A stretch of 64,000 bases of DNA. Source: Pandoraea fibrosis. GTDB taxonomy: Bacteria > Pseudomonadota > Gammaproteobacteria > Burkholderiales > Burkholderiaceae. The position numbers were made by a program, and so were the translations under genes. Numbering within the stretch: the stretch's first letter is position 1; every line of letters begins with the position of its first letter. The notes below the pieces were generated by a model that was given only the letters and a program-made list of their open reading frames with translations, did no database searches and was not told the origin of the DNA. Location of the stretch: assembly GCF_000807775.2 (NCBI RefSeq), contig NZ_CP047385.1:3224001-3288000 (forward strand), given 5' to 3'. Of the stretch, positions 18,523-27,700 are shown one piece after another.

Positions 18523-19638
18523 TCAGGAGGCCGCCGCAGACGACGCGGGCGTTTCCGTCGGATCGATGATCTCGTAAGGCAAATCGGCGAAAACGAGCAC
18601 CGGCCCCTCTGCGCTGCCAAGCCGCACGTCGTCCGTCTCGCGCGCGGCCAGCTTCACCTCAACGAGCAGATCGAATCCGCCGTCCGGGGCGGGCGCGGCC
18701 TGTACCACCATGCCGCACGGCTGATCGGGATCGCTGGTCTCGACCAGTTCCTGTCCCGGCACCGGTTGTGGGCCGTCGACATGGGCAAGATGCAGGCGAC
18801 GCTTGATCGTGCCGCGATACTGGCTACGGGCAACCACTTCCTGTCCCGGATAGCAGCCTTTGCGGAAATTCACGCCACCCACGACTTCCCAGTTCACCAT
18901 CTGAGGGACGAACTGCTCTTGCGTCGCGGTCGTGACACGTGCCACGCCGCTGTGCACGTCGAGCCATGCCGCGAGGTCCGGCGCGACGACGGTGAGCCCC
19001 GGCGCCTGCGTCAGGCCTGACCACACCTCGGCGGCGTGCGCGACCGGCACGCTCCACAGGAAGCGCGAGAGCGCGCGCGCTGTGCCCGCGTCGGGCAGGC
19101 GGATCAGGCTGGTGGGTGCATCGCCGAGCGTGGCATGGACGGCCGCGAGCGGGCCGGCGGGCAACGCCTGGAACGTTTTGCCCAACACCGCCTCGGCGGC
19201 TGGGCCGCCGACCTGAAGCAGGACATGGGTGGCAGCGCCGTCCGTCAGTTTGGCCTTTGCGCGCAGCACGAACATCGACAGGCGCTTCTGCACGGCGGCT
19301 TGTACATCAGCGTCGCACGCCAGATAGATCGTGGCGTCGGCGGACGCGTCGCGCCACATCAGGAAGGTGGCGAGCAACCGTCCCTTGGCCGAGCAATAAC
19401 CGGCCAGACGCGCCTGTGCCGAGGAAAGACGCTCGACGTCATTGGTCAATTGGCCATGCAGGAAGGCCGCCGAATCGGCGCCATTCACGGCAATGAGGCC
19501 GGTGTCGCTGGCAAGCGAGACGAAACTGCCGGTGCGCAACGCCGCGAACTGTGCAGCGCGAGCGCTCGCGTCGGACGTCACGTCGAAGGAAGAAGCGGCT
19601 GCCGCTTGGGGCAGAAGATCACGCCATTGGGAGGTCAT
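18523..19638 (-). CDS. ygfZ: Folate-binding Fe-S cluster assembly factor YgfZ (IBA57-like)
   Basis: A 371-residue GcvT-like protein. YgfZ binds tetrahydrofolate and supports repair or assembly of certain Fe-S enzymes such as MiaB. The family signature KGCYPGQE with its conserved cysteine is present, as are GADSAAFLHGQLTND near the N-terminus and the ARSQYRGTIKRRL strand. The N-terminus before residue 40 is variable. It is divergent from mltG across a 187-base gap with an AT-rich TATAAT-like stretch near 19680-19690 that could hold promoters for either direction. Confidence 0.93.
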   Translation of the reverse strand: MTSQWRDLLPQAAAASSFDVTSDASARAAQFAALRTGSFVSLASDTGLIAVNGADSAAFLHGQLTNDVERLSSAQARLAGYCSAKGRLLATFLMWRDASADATIYLACDADVQAAVQKRLSMFVLRAKAKLTDGAATHVLLQVGGPAAEAVLGKTFQALPAGPLAAVHATLGDAPTSLIRLPDAGTARALSRFLWSVPVAHAAEVWSGLTQAPGLTVVAPDLAAWLDVHSGVARVTTATQEQFVPQMVNWEVVGGVNFRKGCYPGQEVVARSQYRGTIKRRLHLAHVDGPQPVPGQELVETSDPDQPCGMVVQAAPAPDGGFDLLVEVKLAARETDDVRLGSAEGPVLVFADLPYEIIDPTETPASSAAAS

Positions 19639-19825
19639 AAACGGAAGGGCCTGTCAATCTGTGAGGGTTCGGCAAGTCAAAGTATTATATTGGGTCTTCC
19701 GCCAGGACGTGCGAGCCCGGTTCGACGTGCGAAATGCGCCTCTCGATACCGTCACTGCCACGCACATCCGGCTGACCGAGTCCCCCGAACCCGCTGCTGT
19801 CGACACACGGCTTACCCTGCAATTC

Positions 19826-20821
19826 ATGTCTTTCATCAAACGCCTGTTGGTCCTGCTGATTGTCGCCTCGCTGGCGGCGGGCGGCGCTTTCTATTATTGG
19901 GCGCAGGCTCCCCTGCAACTGGGCAAGCCGACACTCGACGTCACGATCAAGCCGTACAGCTCGGTGCGCAGTGTGGCCGCGCAACTGCGCAACGGCGGCG
20001 TGCCGGTGCCTCCTCTTCTATTCAATCTGCTGGCCCGTGTGATGGATGTGGGCACGAAGCTCAAGTCAGGCAACTACGAGTTCGCGACTGGCATCACGCC
20101 CATCGAAGTGGTGGAAAAGCTCGCGCGCGGCGACGTGAATCAGTATGTGGTGACGATCATCGAAGGATGGACCTTCAAGAAGATGCGCTCGGAGATCGAT
20201 GCCAATCCGGCGTTGCGTCACGACACGGCGGGATTGCCCGATGCCGACATCATGCAACTGGTGGGCGCAGAGCGCGCTGAAGCCGAGGGCATGTTCTTCC
20301 CCGACACCTACCTTTTTCCGAAAGGCACGAGCGACGTCGATGTCTACAAGCGGGCCTATCGTCTGATGCAGAAGCGTCTGGACGAAGCCTGGGCCGCGCG
20401 CGCACCGGGGCTGCCGTACACGACGCCTTACGAGGCCCTTATCATGGCTTCGCTCGTCGAGAAGGAAACGGGGCAGTCGGTGGAGCGCGGGCAGGTTGCC
20501 GCCGTGTTCGTCAATCGGCTGCGCAAGCGCATGCTGCTGCAAACCGATCCGACGGTGATCTATGGGATGGGCGATCTGTACACCGGGCGGTTACGCAAGC
20601 GCGACCTGCAAACCGATACGCCGTATAACACCTACACGCGCGCCGGTTTGCCGCCGACGCCCATCGCGTTGCCGGGCGTGGCATCGCTGGCGGCGGCGCT
20701 GAACCCTGCACCGACCGACGCGCTGTACTTTGTAGCGCGCGGCGACGGCACAAGCCATTTCTCGACGAATCTTCAGGAGCACAATCGCGCCGTGGACAAA
20801 TATCAGCGAGGTGAACAATGA
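19826..20821 (+). CDS. mltG: Endolytic murein transglycosylase MltG
   Basis: A 331-residue inner-membrane enzyme that cuts nascent glycan strands and sets their length. A single N-terminal membrane anchor (about 4-24) is followed by a LysM-like region and the YceG catalytic domain, with the catalytic glutamate in [10 protein letters not shown] and the conserved TDPTVIYG and [15 protein letters not shown] segments. No strong ribosome site precedes the ATG at 19826, yet the family length (about 340 in E. coli) and the anchor support it. The stop overlaps the tmk start (ATGA). Confidence 0.95.
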   Translation: MSFIKRLLVLLIVASLAAGGAFYYWAQAPLQLGKPTLDVTIKPYSSVRSVAAQLRNGGVPVPPLLFNLLARVMDVGTKLKSGNYEFATGITPIEVVEKLARGDVNQYVVTIIEGWTFKKMRSEIDANPALRHDTAGLPDADIMQLVGAERAEAEGMFFPDTYLFPKGTSDVDVYKRAYRLMQKRLDEAWAARAPGLPYTTPYEALIMASLVEKETGQSVERGQVAAVFVNRLRKRMLLQTDPTVIYGMGDLYTGRLRKRDLQTDTPYNTYTRAGLPPTPIALPGVASLAAALNPAPTDALYFVARGDGTSHFSTNLQEHNRAVDKYQRGEQ

Positions 20822-21480
20822 CGCAATCCTCCGTGGCACCGGCAGCGGTGCCGGGCAAGTTCGTGACGTTCGAGGGCATTGACGGTGCAGGCAAGAGCAC
20901 GCACGTCAACGCCTTCGTCGATACGCTGCGTCAGGGCCTCGCCAGCGTGGGACGCAATGTCGTCGCCACGCGTGAGCCCGGCGGTACACCGCTGGGCGAG
21001 GCCCTGCGCAAGCTCGTGCTCGATGAGCCGATGGATATCGAGACGGAGGCGCTGCTGATGTTTGCCGGACGCCGCGAACATCTGGTCAAGGTGATCGAGC
21101 CGGCGCTCGCCCGTGGCGACTGGGTGGTCTCGGACCGCTTCACCGACGCAACATTTGCATATCAAGGTGGCGGGCGTGGTCTGTCGCTCGACAAGCTTGC
21201 GACGCTGGAGCGCTGGGTGCAGGGCACGCGTCAGCCCGATCTGACGATCCTCTTCGATCTCGATCCGGCCATCGCCGCCGCCCGATTGGCAGGGGCTCGC
21301 GCGCCGGACAAGTTCGAACGCGAATCGGCAGCGTTCTTCACGCGGGTGCGTGAGGAGTATCTGCGTCGCGCCGAAGCATCCGAGGGCCGCTTTGTCGTGA
21401 TCGATGCCGCGCAGAGTATCGAAGCGATTGCCGGCCAACTCGCCAATGTGTTCGCCCGCCTGGGCTTGCCCGGGCACTGA
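20818..21480 (+). CDS. tmk: Thymidylate kinase
   Basis: A 220-residue enzyme that phosphorylates dTMP to dTDP. The P-loop is [11 protein letters not shown], the DR(Y/F) motif is [17 protein letters not shown], and the LID region [10 protein letters not shown] follows. The ten-residue N-terminal extension before GKFVTFEG is unconserved. It is translationally coupled to mltG by a four-base overlap and stands before holB, a widely conserved order. Confidence 0.97.
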   Translation: MTQSSVAPAAVPGKFVTFEGIDGAGKSTHVNAFVDTLRQGLASVGRNVVATREPGGTPLGEALRKLVLDEPMDIETEALLMFAGRREHLVKVIEPALARGDWVVSDRFTDATFAYQGGGRGLSLDKLATLERWVQGTRQPDLTILFDLDPAIAAARLAGARAPDKFERESAAFFTRVREEYLRRAEASEGRFVVIDAAQSIEAIAGQLANVFARLGLPGH

Positions 21481-21621
21481 GCGCGCCAACGCGCGATAAT
21501 CCGCTAATTCCATCGACGCGCGGGACATCCGCGGGGTATCGTCAGAACCAACGGGGCAAGGCGCCCCGCCTGCGTGCTTCGCCGTTCCGCCCGAGACGCC
21601 TCATCCGGCCAAGGAGCCCAC

Positions 21622-22662
21622 ATGCTGTATCCGTGGCAGTCACAGGACTGGACACGCCTTAACGATCTGCGCGCCCAGATGCCGCACGCGCTGCTGTTGC
21701 AGGCCGTGCCGGGCATTGGCGAGATTGCGCTTGCCAGTACGTTCGCGCAGGCGTTGCTGTGCGAATCGCCGCGCGACGACCACCTGCCGTGCGGCACCTG
21801 CGGGGCATGCCAGTGGCTCGCCAGTGGCAATCACCCGGACTTTCGCGCTGTCTGCCCGGAGATCCTGGCGGACAGCCTGCCGGGCGCCGAGGCGCGTGCC
21901 GAGGCCGACGGCGACAAGAAGTCCAAGACACCAAGCAAGGAAATCAAGATCGAGCAGGTGCGCGAGGTGATCGACTTCGCAAGTATCGGCTCGCATCGTC
22001 AGGGGCTGCGCGTTGTGTTGCTGTATCCGGCCGAGTCGCTCAACGTGCATGCGGCGAATGCCTTGCTCAAGACGCTCGAAGAACCGCCGGAAGGGGTGAT
22101 CTTCCTGCTGGTGACGACGCAGCCGGACCGACTGTTGCCGACGATTCTGTCGCGCTGCCGTCGTCTGGTGCTCACGCGTCCGGACGGCGCTCAGGCCTCG
22201 CAATGGCTGATGGCGCAAGCGGGACTCGATGCGGCCAAGGCCGCCGCGGTGCTGGCCGAAGCCGGTGGTGCGCCGCTGGCAGCCCGTGCGCTGGCTGAAC
22301 CTGAGGAGCGTGGCTGGCGCGACTGGCTGCTCGGTCAACTGGCGCAGGGAGCGGCGATCGACGCCTTCGCCTGTGCCGAGCAACTCCATAAGGGCAGCCT
22401 GCCGGGCATTCTGGAGACGTTGCAGCGCTGGTGCTTCGACGTGCTGGCAGAACGCATGGCCGGGACCGTCCGCTTTTTCCCGAGTCACGCGCAGGCGCTG
22501 CGCCGCTGCGGCGACACGACGGACGATGTCCATCTGCTGGGTTTTCTGCGCGAACTGGCGCAGCAGCGTCAGGTGCAGAACCATCCGCTCAATACGCGCG
22601 TGCTGCTCGAGGCGCTTTTCCTGCAATACAAACAGTTGTTCGGCGGACCGGCATCGCTTTGA
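21622..22662 (+). CDS. holB: DNA polymerase III delta' subunit
   Basis: A 346-residue clamp-loader subunit. AAGGAG is placed ideally for the start at 21622. The N-terminal AAA+-like domain has a degenerate P-loop (GIGEIALA), as expected for delta', which does not hydrolyse ATP. A zinc module (CGTCGACQW), the NALLKTLEEPPEG helix and the SRC motif in ILSRCRR are present. A lysine-rich insert (DGDKKSKTPSKEIK, near residues 100-113) lies before IEQVREV. It follows tmk after 141 bases and touches tatD. Confidence 0.95.
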   Translation: MLYPWQSQDWTRLNDLRAQMPHALLLQAVPGIGEIALASTFAQALLCESPRDDHLPCGTCGACQWLASGNHPDFRAVCPEILADSLPGAEARAEADGDKKSKTPSKEIKIEQVREVIDFASIGSHRQGLRVVLLYPAESLNVHAANALLKTLEEPPEGVIFLLVTTQPDRLLPTILSRCRRLVLTRPDGAQASQWLMAQAGLDAAKAAAVLAEAGGAPLAARALAEPEERGWRDWLLGQLAQGAAIDAFACAEQLHKGSLPGILETLQRWCFDVLAERMAGTVRFFPSHAQALRRCGDTTDDVHLLGFLRELAQQRQVQNHPLNTRVLLEALFLQYKQLFGGPASL

Positions 22663-22691
22663 TGCAGGCCGCAGGCAACCGATCGCACATC

Positions 22692-23474
22692 ATGTTCATC
22701 GATTCGCACTGTCATATCAATTTCCCGGAACTGGCCGAGCAGATGCCCGACCTGCTCGCGCGTATGCGCGAGAACAAGGTGAGCCACGCGCTGTGCGTCT
22801 CGGTCGATCTGCCCACGCTGCCGCAAGTGCTGGAGATCGCCGCGCAGCACGAGAACGTCTACGCCTCGGTGGGGGTGCATCCCGATTACGAAGACACGCC
22901 CGAGCCGAGCGTCGACGATCTCGTGCGTCTTGCCGCAACGCCGAAGGTGGTGGCCATTGGCGAGACCGGACTCGACTACTACCGCCTGGAAGGCCGTAGC
23001 ATCGAGGAGATGGCGTGGCAGCGCGAGCGCTTTCGCACGCACATTCGCGCGGCTCGCGCCACGGGCAAGCCGCTCATCATTCACACGCGCTCGGCCGCCG
23101 ACGACACGCTGCGTATCATGCGCGAGGAGCACGCAGGCGAGCCGGCGGGGGTGATGCACTGCTTCACCGAAAGCTGGGACGTTGCGCAAGGCGCGCTCGA
23201 TCAGAATTTCTATATCTCGTTCTCGGGCATCGTCACGTTCAAGAGCGCGCGCGATTTGCAGGAGGTGGCGCGTCGCGTGCCGCTGGAGCGCATGCTGATC
23301 GAGACGGATTCGCCGTACCTCGCCCCCGTGCCCTATCGAGGCAAGCTCAATCAACCCGGCTACGTGCGCCATGTGGCGGAGTTCATCGCCGACCTGCGCG
23401 GCGAGCCGTTGCAAAAGATTGCCGAAGCGACGACGGAGAACTTCTTCCGTTTGTTCGCGACGGCAAAGCCCTGA
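22692..23474 (+). CDS. tatD: TatD family metal-dependent hydrolase/DNase
   Basis: A 260-residue TIM-barrel hydrolase. Metal ligands are visible in the N-terminal DSHCH, in GETGLDYY, in IIHTR, in MHCFTES and in ETDSPYLAP. The start MFIDSHCHINFPE fits the family. An alternative ATG at 22662, which overlaps the holB stop by one base (TGATG), would add ten residues and imply coupling to holB. TatD-type enzymes act as magnesium-dependent 3'-5' exonucleases; the in vivo role is uncertain. Confidence 0.94.
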   Translation: MFIDSHCHINFPELAEQMPDLLARMRENKVSHALCVSVDLPTLPQVLEIAAQHENVYASVGVHPDYEDTPEPSVDDLVRLAATPKVVAIGETGLDYYRLEGRSIEEMAWQRERFRTHIRAARATGKPLIIHTRSAADDTLRIMREEHAGEPAGVMHCFTESWDVAQGALDQNFYISFSGIVTFKSARDLQEVARRVPLERMLIETDSPYLAPVPYRGKLNQPGYVRHVAEFIADLRGEPLQKIAEATTENFFRLFATAKP

Positions 23475-23539
23475 CCCGTATCACCCGATTGACCGAATTG
23501 CCTCTACGATTTTCAACGGACTACCGACAGGAGCCCCCG

Positions 23540-24214
23540 ATGCGCAAATTTCCGATGATCCGAGCCTGGATGTTGCTCAGTGTGCTTTGGCTGACGGCGT
23601 GTGCCACGGCGGCCACGTCCAACTCAGCGCTGGTCAAGGCGGTTGTCTTCAACGATACGAAGGCTGTGGCTCAGGCGCTCAAGGCTGGCGTCGATCCGAA
23701 CTCGACGGACGAGAAGGGCAACCCGCTGCTGGTGATCGCCATGCGCGAGAAGTCGGTCGATGTGGCGCGTTTGCTGATCGACGACAAGCGCACGGACCTC
23801 GATGCGACCAACGCGGCAGGCGAGAACGCCATGATGATCGCGTCGCTGCAAGGTCTGGCGCCGATGGTCAAGCTGCTGATCGAGAAGGACGCGGAGGTCA
23901 ACAAGAAGGGGTGGGCCCCGCTGCATTACGCGGCGACCAATGGGCATGACGACATCGTGCAGATCCTGCTCGATGCCTCGGCCTACGTCGATGCCGAATC
24001 GCCCAACGGCACCACACCGCTCATGATGGCCGCGCGTGGTGGACATATCACCACATGCAAGGTGCTGCTCGATGGCGGCGCAGACGTGCGTCTGAAGAAC
24101 CAGATCGGTTTGACGGCCATCGACTTCGCCACGCAGGCGAATCAGAAGGAAATTGCGGACGGTCTGCGCAAGCGCCTCGAACAGGTGCAGCACGCGCGTC
24201 CGGCAGGCAAGTAA
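23540..24214 (+). CDS. Ankyrin-repeat lipoprotein
   Basis: A 224-residue protein with a short signal peptide ending in a lipobox (LTAC, lipidated Cys21) and then about five ankyrin repeats up to residue 205. Repeats are recognisable by segments such as GNPLLVIAMREKSVDVARLLI, GWAPLHYAATNGHDDIVQILL and GTTPLMMAARGGHITTCKVLL. CAGGAG precedes the start at 23540. The charged C-terminal tail may hold a partial capping helix. It is an envelope protein that probably binds other proteins; partners are unknown. It follows tatD by 65 bases and may be read through from the mltG operon. Confidence 0.88.
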   Translation: MRKFPMIRAWMLLSVLWLTACATAATSNSALVKAVVFNDTKAVAQALKAGVDPNSTDEKGNPLLVIAMREKSVDVARLLIDDKRTDLDATNAAGENAMMIASLQGLAPMVKLLIEKDAEVNKKGWAPLHYAATNGHDDIVQILLDASAYVDAESPNGTTPLMMAARGGHITTCKVLLDGGADVRLKNQIGLTAIDFATQANQKEIADGLRKRLEQVQHARPAGK

Positions 24215-24273
24215 GAGGACTCGACGGCACCGACTCACCGCGATCGTCGCGCTAGCGCAGCATCCCCGTCTTG

Positions 24274-25068
24274 TCAGACCTTGTTGCGCGGCGCTCCGTG
24301 ACGGCCAGCGCCACCGAGGAATTCGCGGGCGCCCGCGATGCCCTCGGTGAACACCACCGCATGGCCGGCTGCGCCTTCCTGGCGCAGCGCGGCCTCCAGC
24401 GACATATCCCACTGCGCATAAGCGGCCCTGCGGTCTGCCCGCAGGGCACCTTGCGGCAGGGCGGCGAGTTGCTGTGCCAGCGCCAGTGCTCCCTGACGCG
24501 CCATGCCTTCCGGCACCAGGCGGTTCACCAAGCCGATTTCGTAGGCTTCCTGTGCGCCAACGGCGCGTCCCGTGAGGATCATATCGAGCGCACGGCTCAT
24601 GCCGATCAATCTCGGCAGGCGTACCGTGCCGCCATCGATCAGCGGTACACCGAAGCGCCGGCAGAAGACGCCGAACGTTGCCGAGTCGTCCGCGACACGA
24701 AGATCGCACCACAGCGCGAGTTCCAGCCCGCCCGCCACCGCGTGACCGCTGACGGCTGCGATCACGGGTTTGTCCAGATGCCGTCGTGTGAGCCCCATTG
24801 GGCCGTCGCCGCTGCCGTCGGGGGTGACTTCGTTGCGGCGTTCGGGATCGTCGAACGCGGAGAGATCGGCACCCGAGCAGAACGACGCACCCTTGCCGCA
24901 CAACACGGCAACACGAGCGTTGTCGTCCTGCTCGAAGGCCAGCAGGGCATCGCGCAGTGCAACGGCCATATGGCGGTCAACCGCGTTACGGCGTGCCGCG
25001 CGCGCGAGTGTGACGATGGTCACGGGCCCGTCGGTCTCGACTTCGACAGAGGGATCGCGTTGGCTCAT
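24274..25068 (-). CDS. Crotonase-fold enzyme (enoyl-CoA hydratase/isomerase family) lacking one catalytic glutamate
   Basis: A 264-residue crotonase-superfamily member. The oxyanion-hole segment SFCSGADLSAF and the GGLELALWCDL motif (E116, equivalent to Glu144 of rat mitochondrial hydratase) are present. At the place of the second catalytic glutamate (Glu164) the sequence reads FGVFCRRFGVPLIDGG, which puts Cys136 there. It is therefore doubtful that it is a standard hydratase; isomerase, hydrolase or other crotonase chemistry is possible. AAGGAGAC precedes the start. It follows otsA by 36 bases on the same strand, so it is probably co-transcribed with the trehalose genes, although no metabolic link is evident. 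Confidence 0.88.
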   Translation of the reverse strand: MSQRDPSVEVETDGPVTIVTLARAARRNAVDRHMAVALRDALLAFEQDDNARVAVLCGKGASFCSGADLSAFDDPERRNEVTPDGSGDGPMGLTRRHLDKPVIAAVSGHAVAGGLELALWCDLRVADDSATFGVFCRRFGVPLIDGGTVRLPRLIGMSRALDMILTGRAVGAQEAYEIGLVNRLVPEGMARQGALALAQQLAALPQGALRADRRAAYAQWDMSLEAALRQEGAAGHAVVFTEGIAGAREFLGGAGRHGAPRNKV

Positions 25069-25104
25069 GACATGTCTCCTTGCGGGCTTCGGCAGTCACC
25101 GTCG

Positions 25105-26526
25105 TCAGGCGGCTGCCGGTTGAGGGCAACGCAGCAGGGCCGGTTTGCCGGCGCCCACCGGCGCGCGAAGATCGGCAATGAAGCGGTCGCGCCATGTCGA
25201 CAAATTGTGCTCGCGCAACGTCAGCATCATGGTGGCGTGACGCGCTTGCCGCTCGGATAGCGACATGTTCAGTGCGGTGCGCAGCGCTTCGGCCATGCCG
25301 TCGATATCGTAGGGATTCACGATCAGCGCACCGTCGAGTTCCTGGGCCGCCCCCGCGAAGCACGACAACACCAGCACGCCAGGGTCCGCCGGGTCTTGCG
25401 AGGCGACGTACTCCTTCGCGACAAGGTTCATGCCGTCGCGCAGCGGTGTGACGTAGCCCACCTGCGAGGCGCGGAAGAACGACATCAGCACCTCGTGATC
25501 GTAACGTTTGTTGATATAGCGAAGCGGCGTCCACGCCAGATCGGAAAAGCGGCCGTTGATATGGCCGGCTTCGGTTTCCAACTGCCGACGGATCTCGCCG
25601 TATCCGGCCACGTCAGAGCGGCTGGGCGGCGCGACCTGCACGAAGCTGACCGTTCCTTGCTGATTCGGCCACAGTTCGAGCAGCCGTTCGAACGCGCGGA
25701 AGCGCTCCAGCATCCCCTTCGAGTAATCCAGACGGTCCACGCTCATGATGAGCTTGCGTTCCTGCAACCCTTGCTTCAGATCGAGGATGTGCTTCACCGT
25801 GGCGCGGGCGGTCGCTTGTTGCTGGATCTCGTCGGGATAGACGCCGATCGGGTAGACCCCTGTGCGAAACGTGCGCTCGTACGCGGTGACCGTGCCGTCG
25901 TCGTGCAATGTGCCCCCGGCATGACGGACCAGATAGTCGGTGAAGGCCATGCGGTCGGTTTCGGTCTGAAAGCCGACGAGATCGTATTCGCACATGGCAC
26001 GCACGAGCGCCTCGTGCGGCGGCACGGTCATGAGGACTTGCGGTGACGGAAACGGGATATGCAGGAAGAAGCCTAGCCGCTGCTTTAGCCCGATCTGACG
26101 GCAAGCCTGCGCGAACGGCAGCAAATGGTAGTCGTGAACCCAGATCAGATCGTCTTGCTCGAGCAGCGGGGCGAGCAGTGCGGCGAAACGCGCGTTGACA
26201 TGGCGATAGCCGTTGTAATCGTCACGCTGATAACGAGTAAGGTCGTCGCGATAGTGGAACGTCGGCCACAGCGTCGCATTCGAAAAGCCGCGGTAGTACG
26301 TGTTGTAGTCGCGGCGCGTCAGCGGCACTGTGGCAAAGGTAACGTTATTGCGATGGGCGATCTCGGGCGCACTCGCCGGCTCGGCGTTGATCTCGCCGTT
26401 CCAGCCGAACCACATGCCTCCGGTGTCTTTGAGCGCGTCGAACACGCCGATGGCCAGACCGCCGGCGGTAGGTTTGCCTTCGGTGATCGGGGCAACCCGG
26501 TTCGACACGATGACTAAGCGACTCAT
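25105..26526 (-). CDS. otsA: Trehalose-6-phosphate synthase
   Basis: A 473-residue GT20 glycosyltransferase that joins UDP-glucose and glucose-6-phosphate. N-terminal [11 protein letters not shown] and the GGLAIG loop, the WVHDYHLLP motif, [10 protein letters not shown] (Arg and Lys for phosphate binding) and [15 protein letters not shown] are all intact. The start at 26526 is fixed by AGGAG and by a four-base ATGA overlap with the otsB stop. It gives trehalose for osmotic and desiccation protection together with OtsB. Confidence 0.97.
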   Translation of the reverse strand: MSRLVIVSNRVAPITEGKPTAGGLAIGVFDALKDTGGMWFGWNGEINAEPASAPEIAHRNNVTFATVPLTRRDYNTYYRGFSNATLWPTFHYRDDLTRYQRDDYNGYRHVNARFAALLAPLLEQDDLIWVHDYHLLPFAQACRQIGLKQRLGFFLHIPFPSPQVLMTVPPHEALVRAMCEYDLVGFQTETDRMAFTDYLVRHAGGTLHDDGTVTAYERTFRTGVYPIGVYPDEIQQQATARATVKHILDLKQGLQERKLIMSVDRLDYSKGMLERFRAFERLLELWPNQQGTVSFVQVAPPSRSDVAGYGEIRRQLETEAGHINGRFSDLAWTPLRYINKRYDHEVLMSFFRASQVGYVTPLRDGMNLVAKEYVASQDPADPGVLVLSCFAGAAQELDGALIVNPYDIDGMAEALRTALNMSLSERQARHATMMLTLREHNLSTWRDRFIADLRAPVGAGKPALLRCPQPAAA

Positions 26527-27344
26527 ACTCCATTCTCCTGTGAGGGTTGGCGTGGGAAGCCATGACGCAACGTCAGCAGCCAGGCCGTAAGTGCTTCCGG
26601 CGACGGCAAACGATGGTGGGCGCAAGTCTCTCCCTCGCCGATCTTGATCGTGATGCCACCCAGCGCATTCACGTCGGCAAATCCGGCCTCGTCGGTCAGG
26701 TCGTCGCCGGCAAACAGCGGCGTTTTTCCGGCAAACGGGGCCTCCTTCAGTAGCGTGGCAATCGCGCGGCCCTTGCTGACATGGCGTGGCCGCAGTTCGA
26801 AGACAAATTTGCCGGGCTGCAACGCAAAGCTGTCGGCGTGCAGATCGGCCAGCGCGCGCATGGTGTCGCGCGCGACGCCCGCCAGTTCGGGCGCATTGCG
26901 GTAATGCAGCGCCACGGCGCTGCCTTTGTTCTCCAGCAACAGGCCGGGATGCTGCGCGACGAGCGCGTGGAGCGGGGCCACCATCGCCGCGACCTGGGCA
27001 GTGTCGGCGGCATGCCCCTCGGCCCGTACCAGTTCGCCGTCGGCGTGACGGATCTCGGCACCGTGCAAACCGGCGGCGGCAACGCGCAGCGGAGCGAGCA
27101 GGCCGTCGATATCGTCAATGGCACGGCCGGAGACGACCGCAATGGCGCCGTTCGTTCGCTCGAAGAGGCGCGCCAGCACACTGGCCGTGTCGCGCGGCAG
27201 CCTGACCGCATCGGGACGGGGCGCGAGCGGTGCCAGCGTGCCGTCGAGATCGAAGAAGAATGCCACCGTGGCAACGTCGACATCGCAAGTGTCGGCCGGT
27301 GTCGTCGTCGATGAGGCGCTAAGGGAAGACGCTAGGGGTTGCAT
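26523..27344 (-). CDS. otsB: Trehalose-6-phosphate phosphatase
   Basis: A 273-residue HAD-type phosphatase. Motif I is FFFDLDGTLAP with the nucleophile aspartate, motif II the VVSGR segment, and motif IV GDDLTDEAGF. The start MQPLASSLSA at 27344 has GGAG upstream; the first 25 residues are serine/threonine-rich and unconserved. It leads the otsB-otsA pair. A 356-base gap separates it from the divergent PepSY reductase gene, so its promoter must lie there. Confidence 0.95.
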   Translation of the reverse strand: MQPLASSLSASSTTTPADTCDVDVATVAFFFDLDGTLAPLAPRPDAVRLPRDTASVLARLFERTNGAIAVVSGRAIDDIDGLLAPLRVAAAGLHGAEIRHADGELVRAEGHAADTAQVAAMVAPLHALVAQHPGLLLENKGSAVALHYRNAPELAGVARDTMRALADLHADSFALQPGKFVFELRPRHVSKGRAIATLLKEAPFAGKTPLFAGDDLTDEAGFADVNALGGITIKIGEGETCAHHRLPSPEALTAWLLTLRHGFPRQPSQENGV

Positions 27345-27700
27345 GGCACTCCGTCGCTGTCGTGCCGCAGGTCGAAAGTTCGTATCCGGGGCCGCGCGGC
27401 GGGCGCAGGGGGTTGGGGGACGAGGTGTGACTTGCGGCGGTTTGGTGGGCAGGAGCGCGGACATCCGCGCCGATAAATTCATCCTAACCGTTCAAAAAGC
27501 GACGAGGCGTCGTCCTTTCTATGAAATTCCTGTCGGATGAGGCCTACAACGCAGGGAAAGTTAAGTAGGTATTGAATATGAGAATCGTTTGCAATACCAT
27601 TCGTTAATTGCCGCATAGTGCTCCATCGGGGAATTGCGGCACGGCACACTTGCCACGCACGCGCCACCACCGGCGCACGGACGTGCGTCGGACGACAACA
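27345..27700. promoter_or_regulatory. Intergenic region with a Fur-box-like dyad (27579-27593)
   Basis: This 356-base gap between divergent genes is G-rich on the otsB side and turns AT-rich near 27560-27605. There the sequence TGAGAATCGTTTGCA (27579-27593), within a longer ATATGAGAATCGTTTGCAAT stretch, resembles the Fur 7-1-7 pattern. It lies about 110 bases before the PepSY reductase start. Iron control of a ferric-type reductase would make sense. No reading frame that looks coding was found in the gap. Confidence 0.6.
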
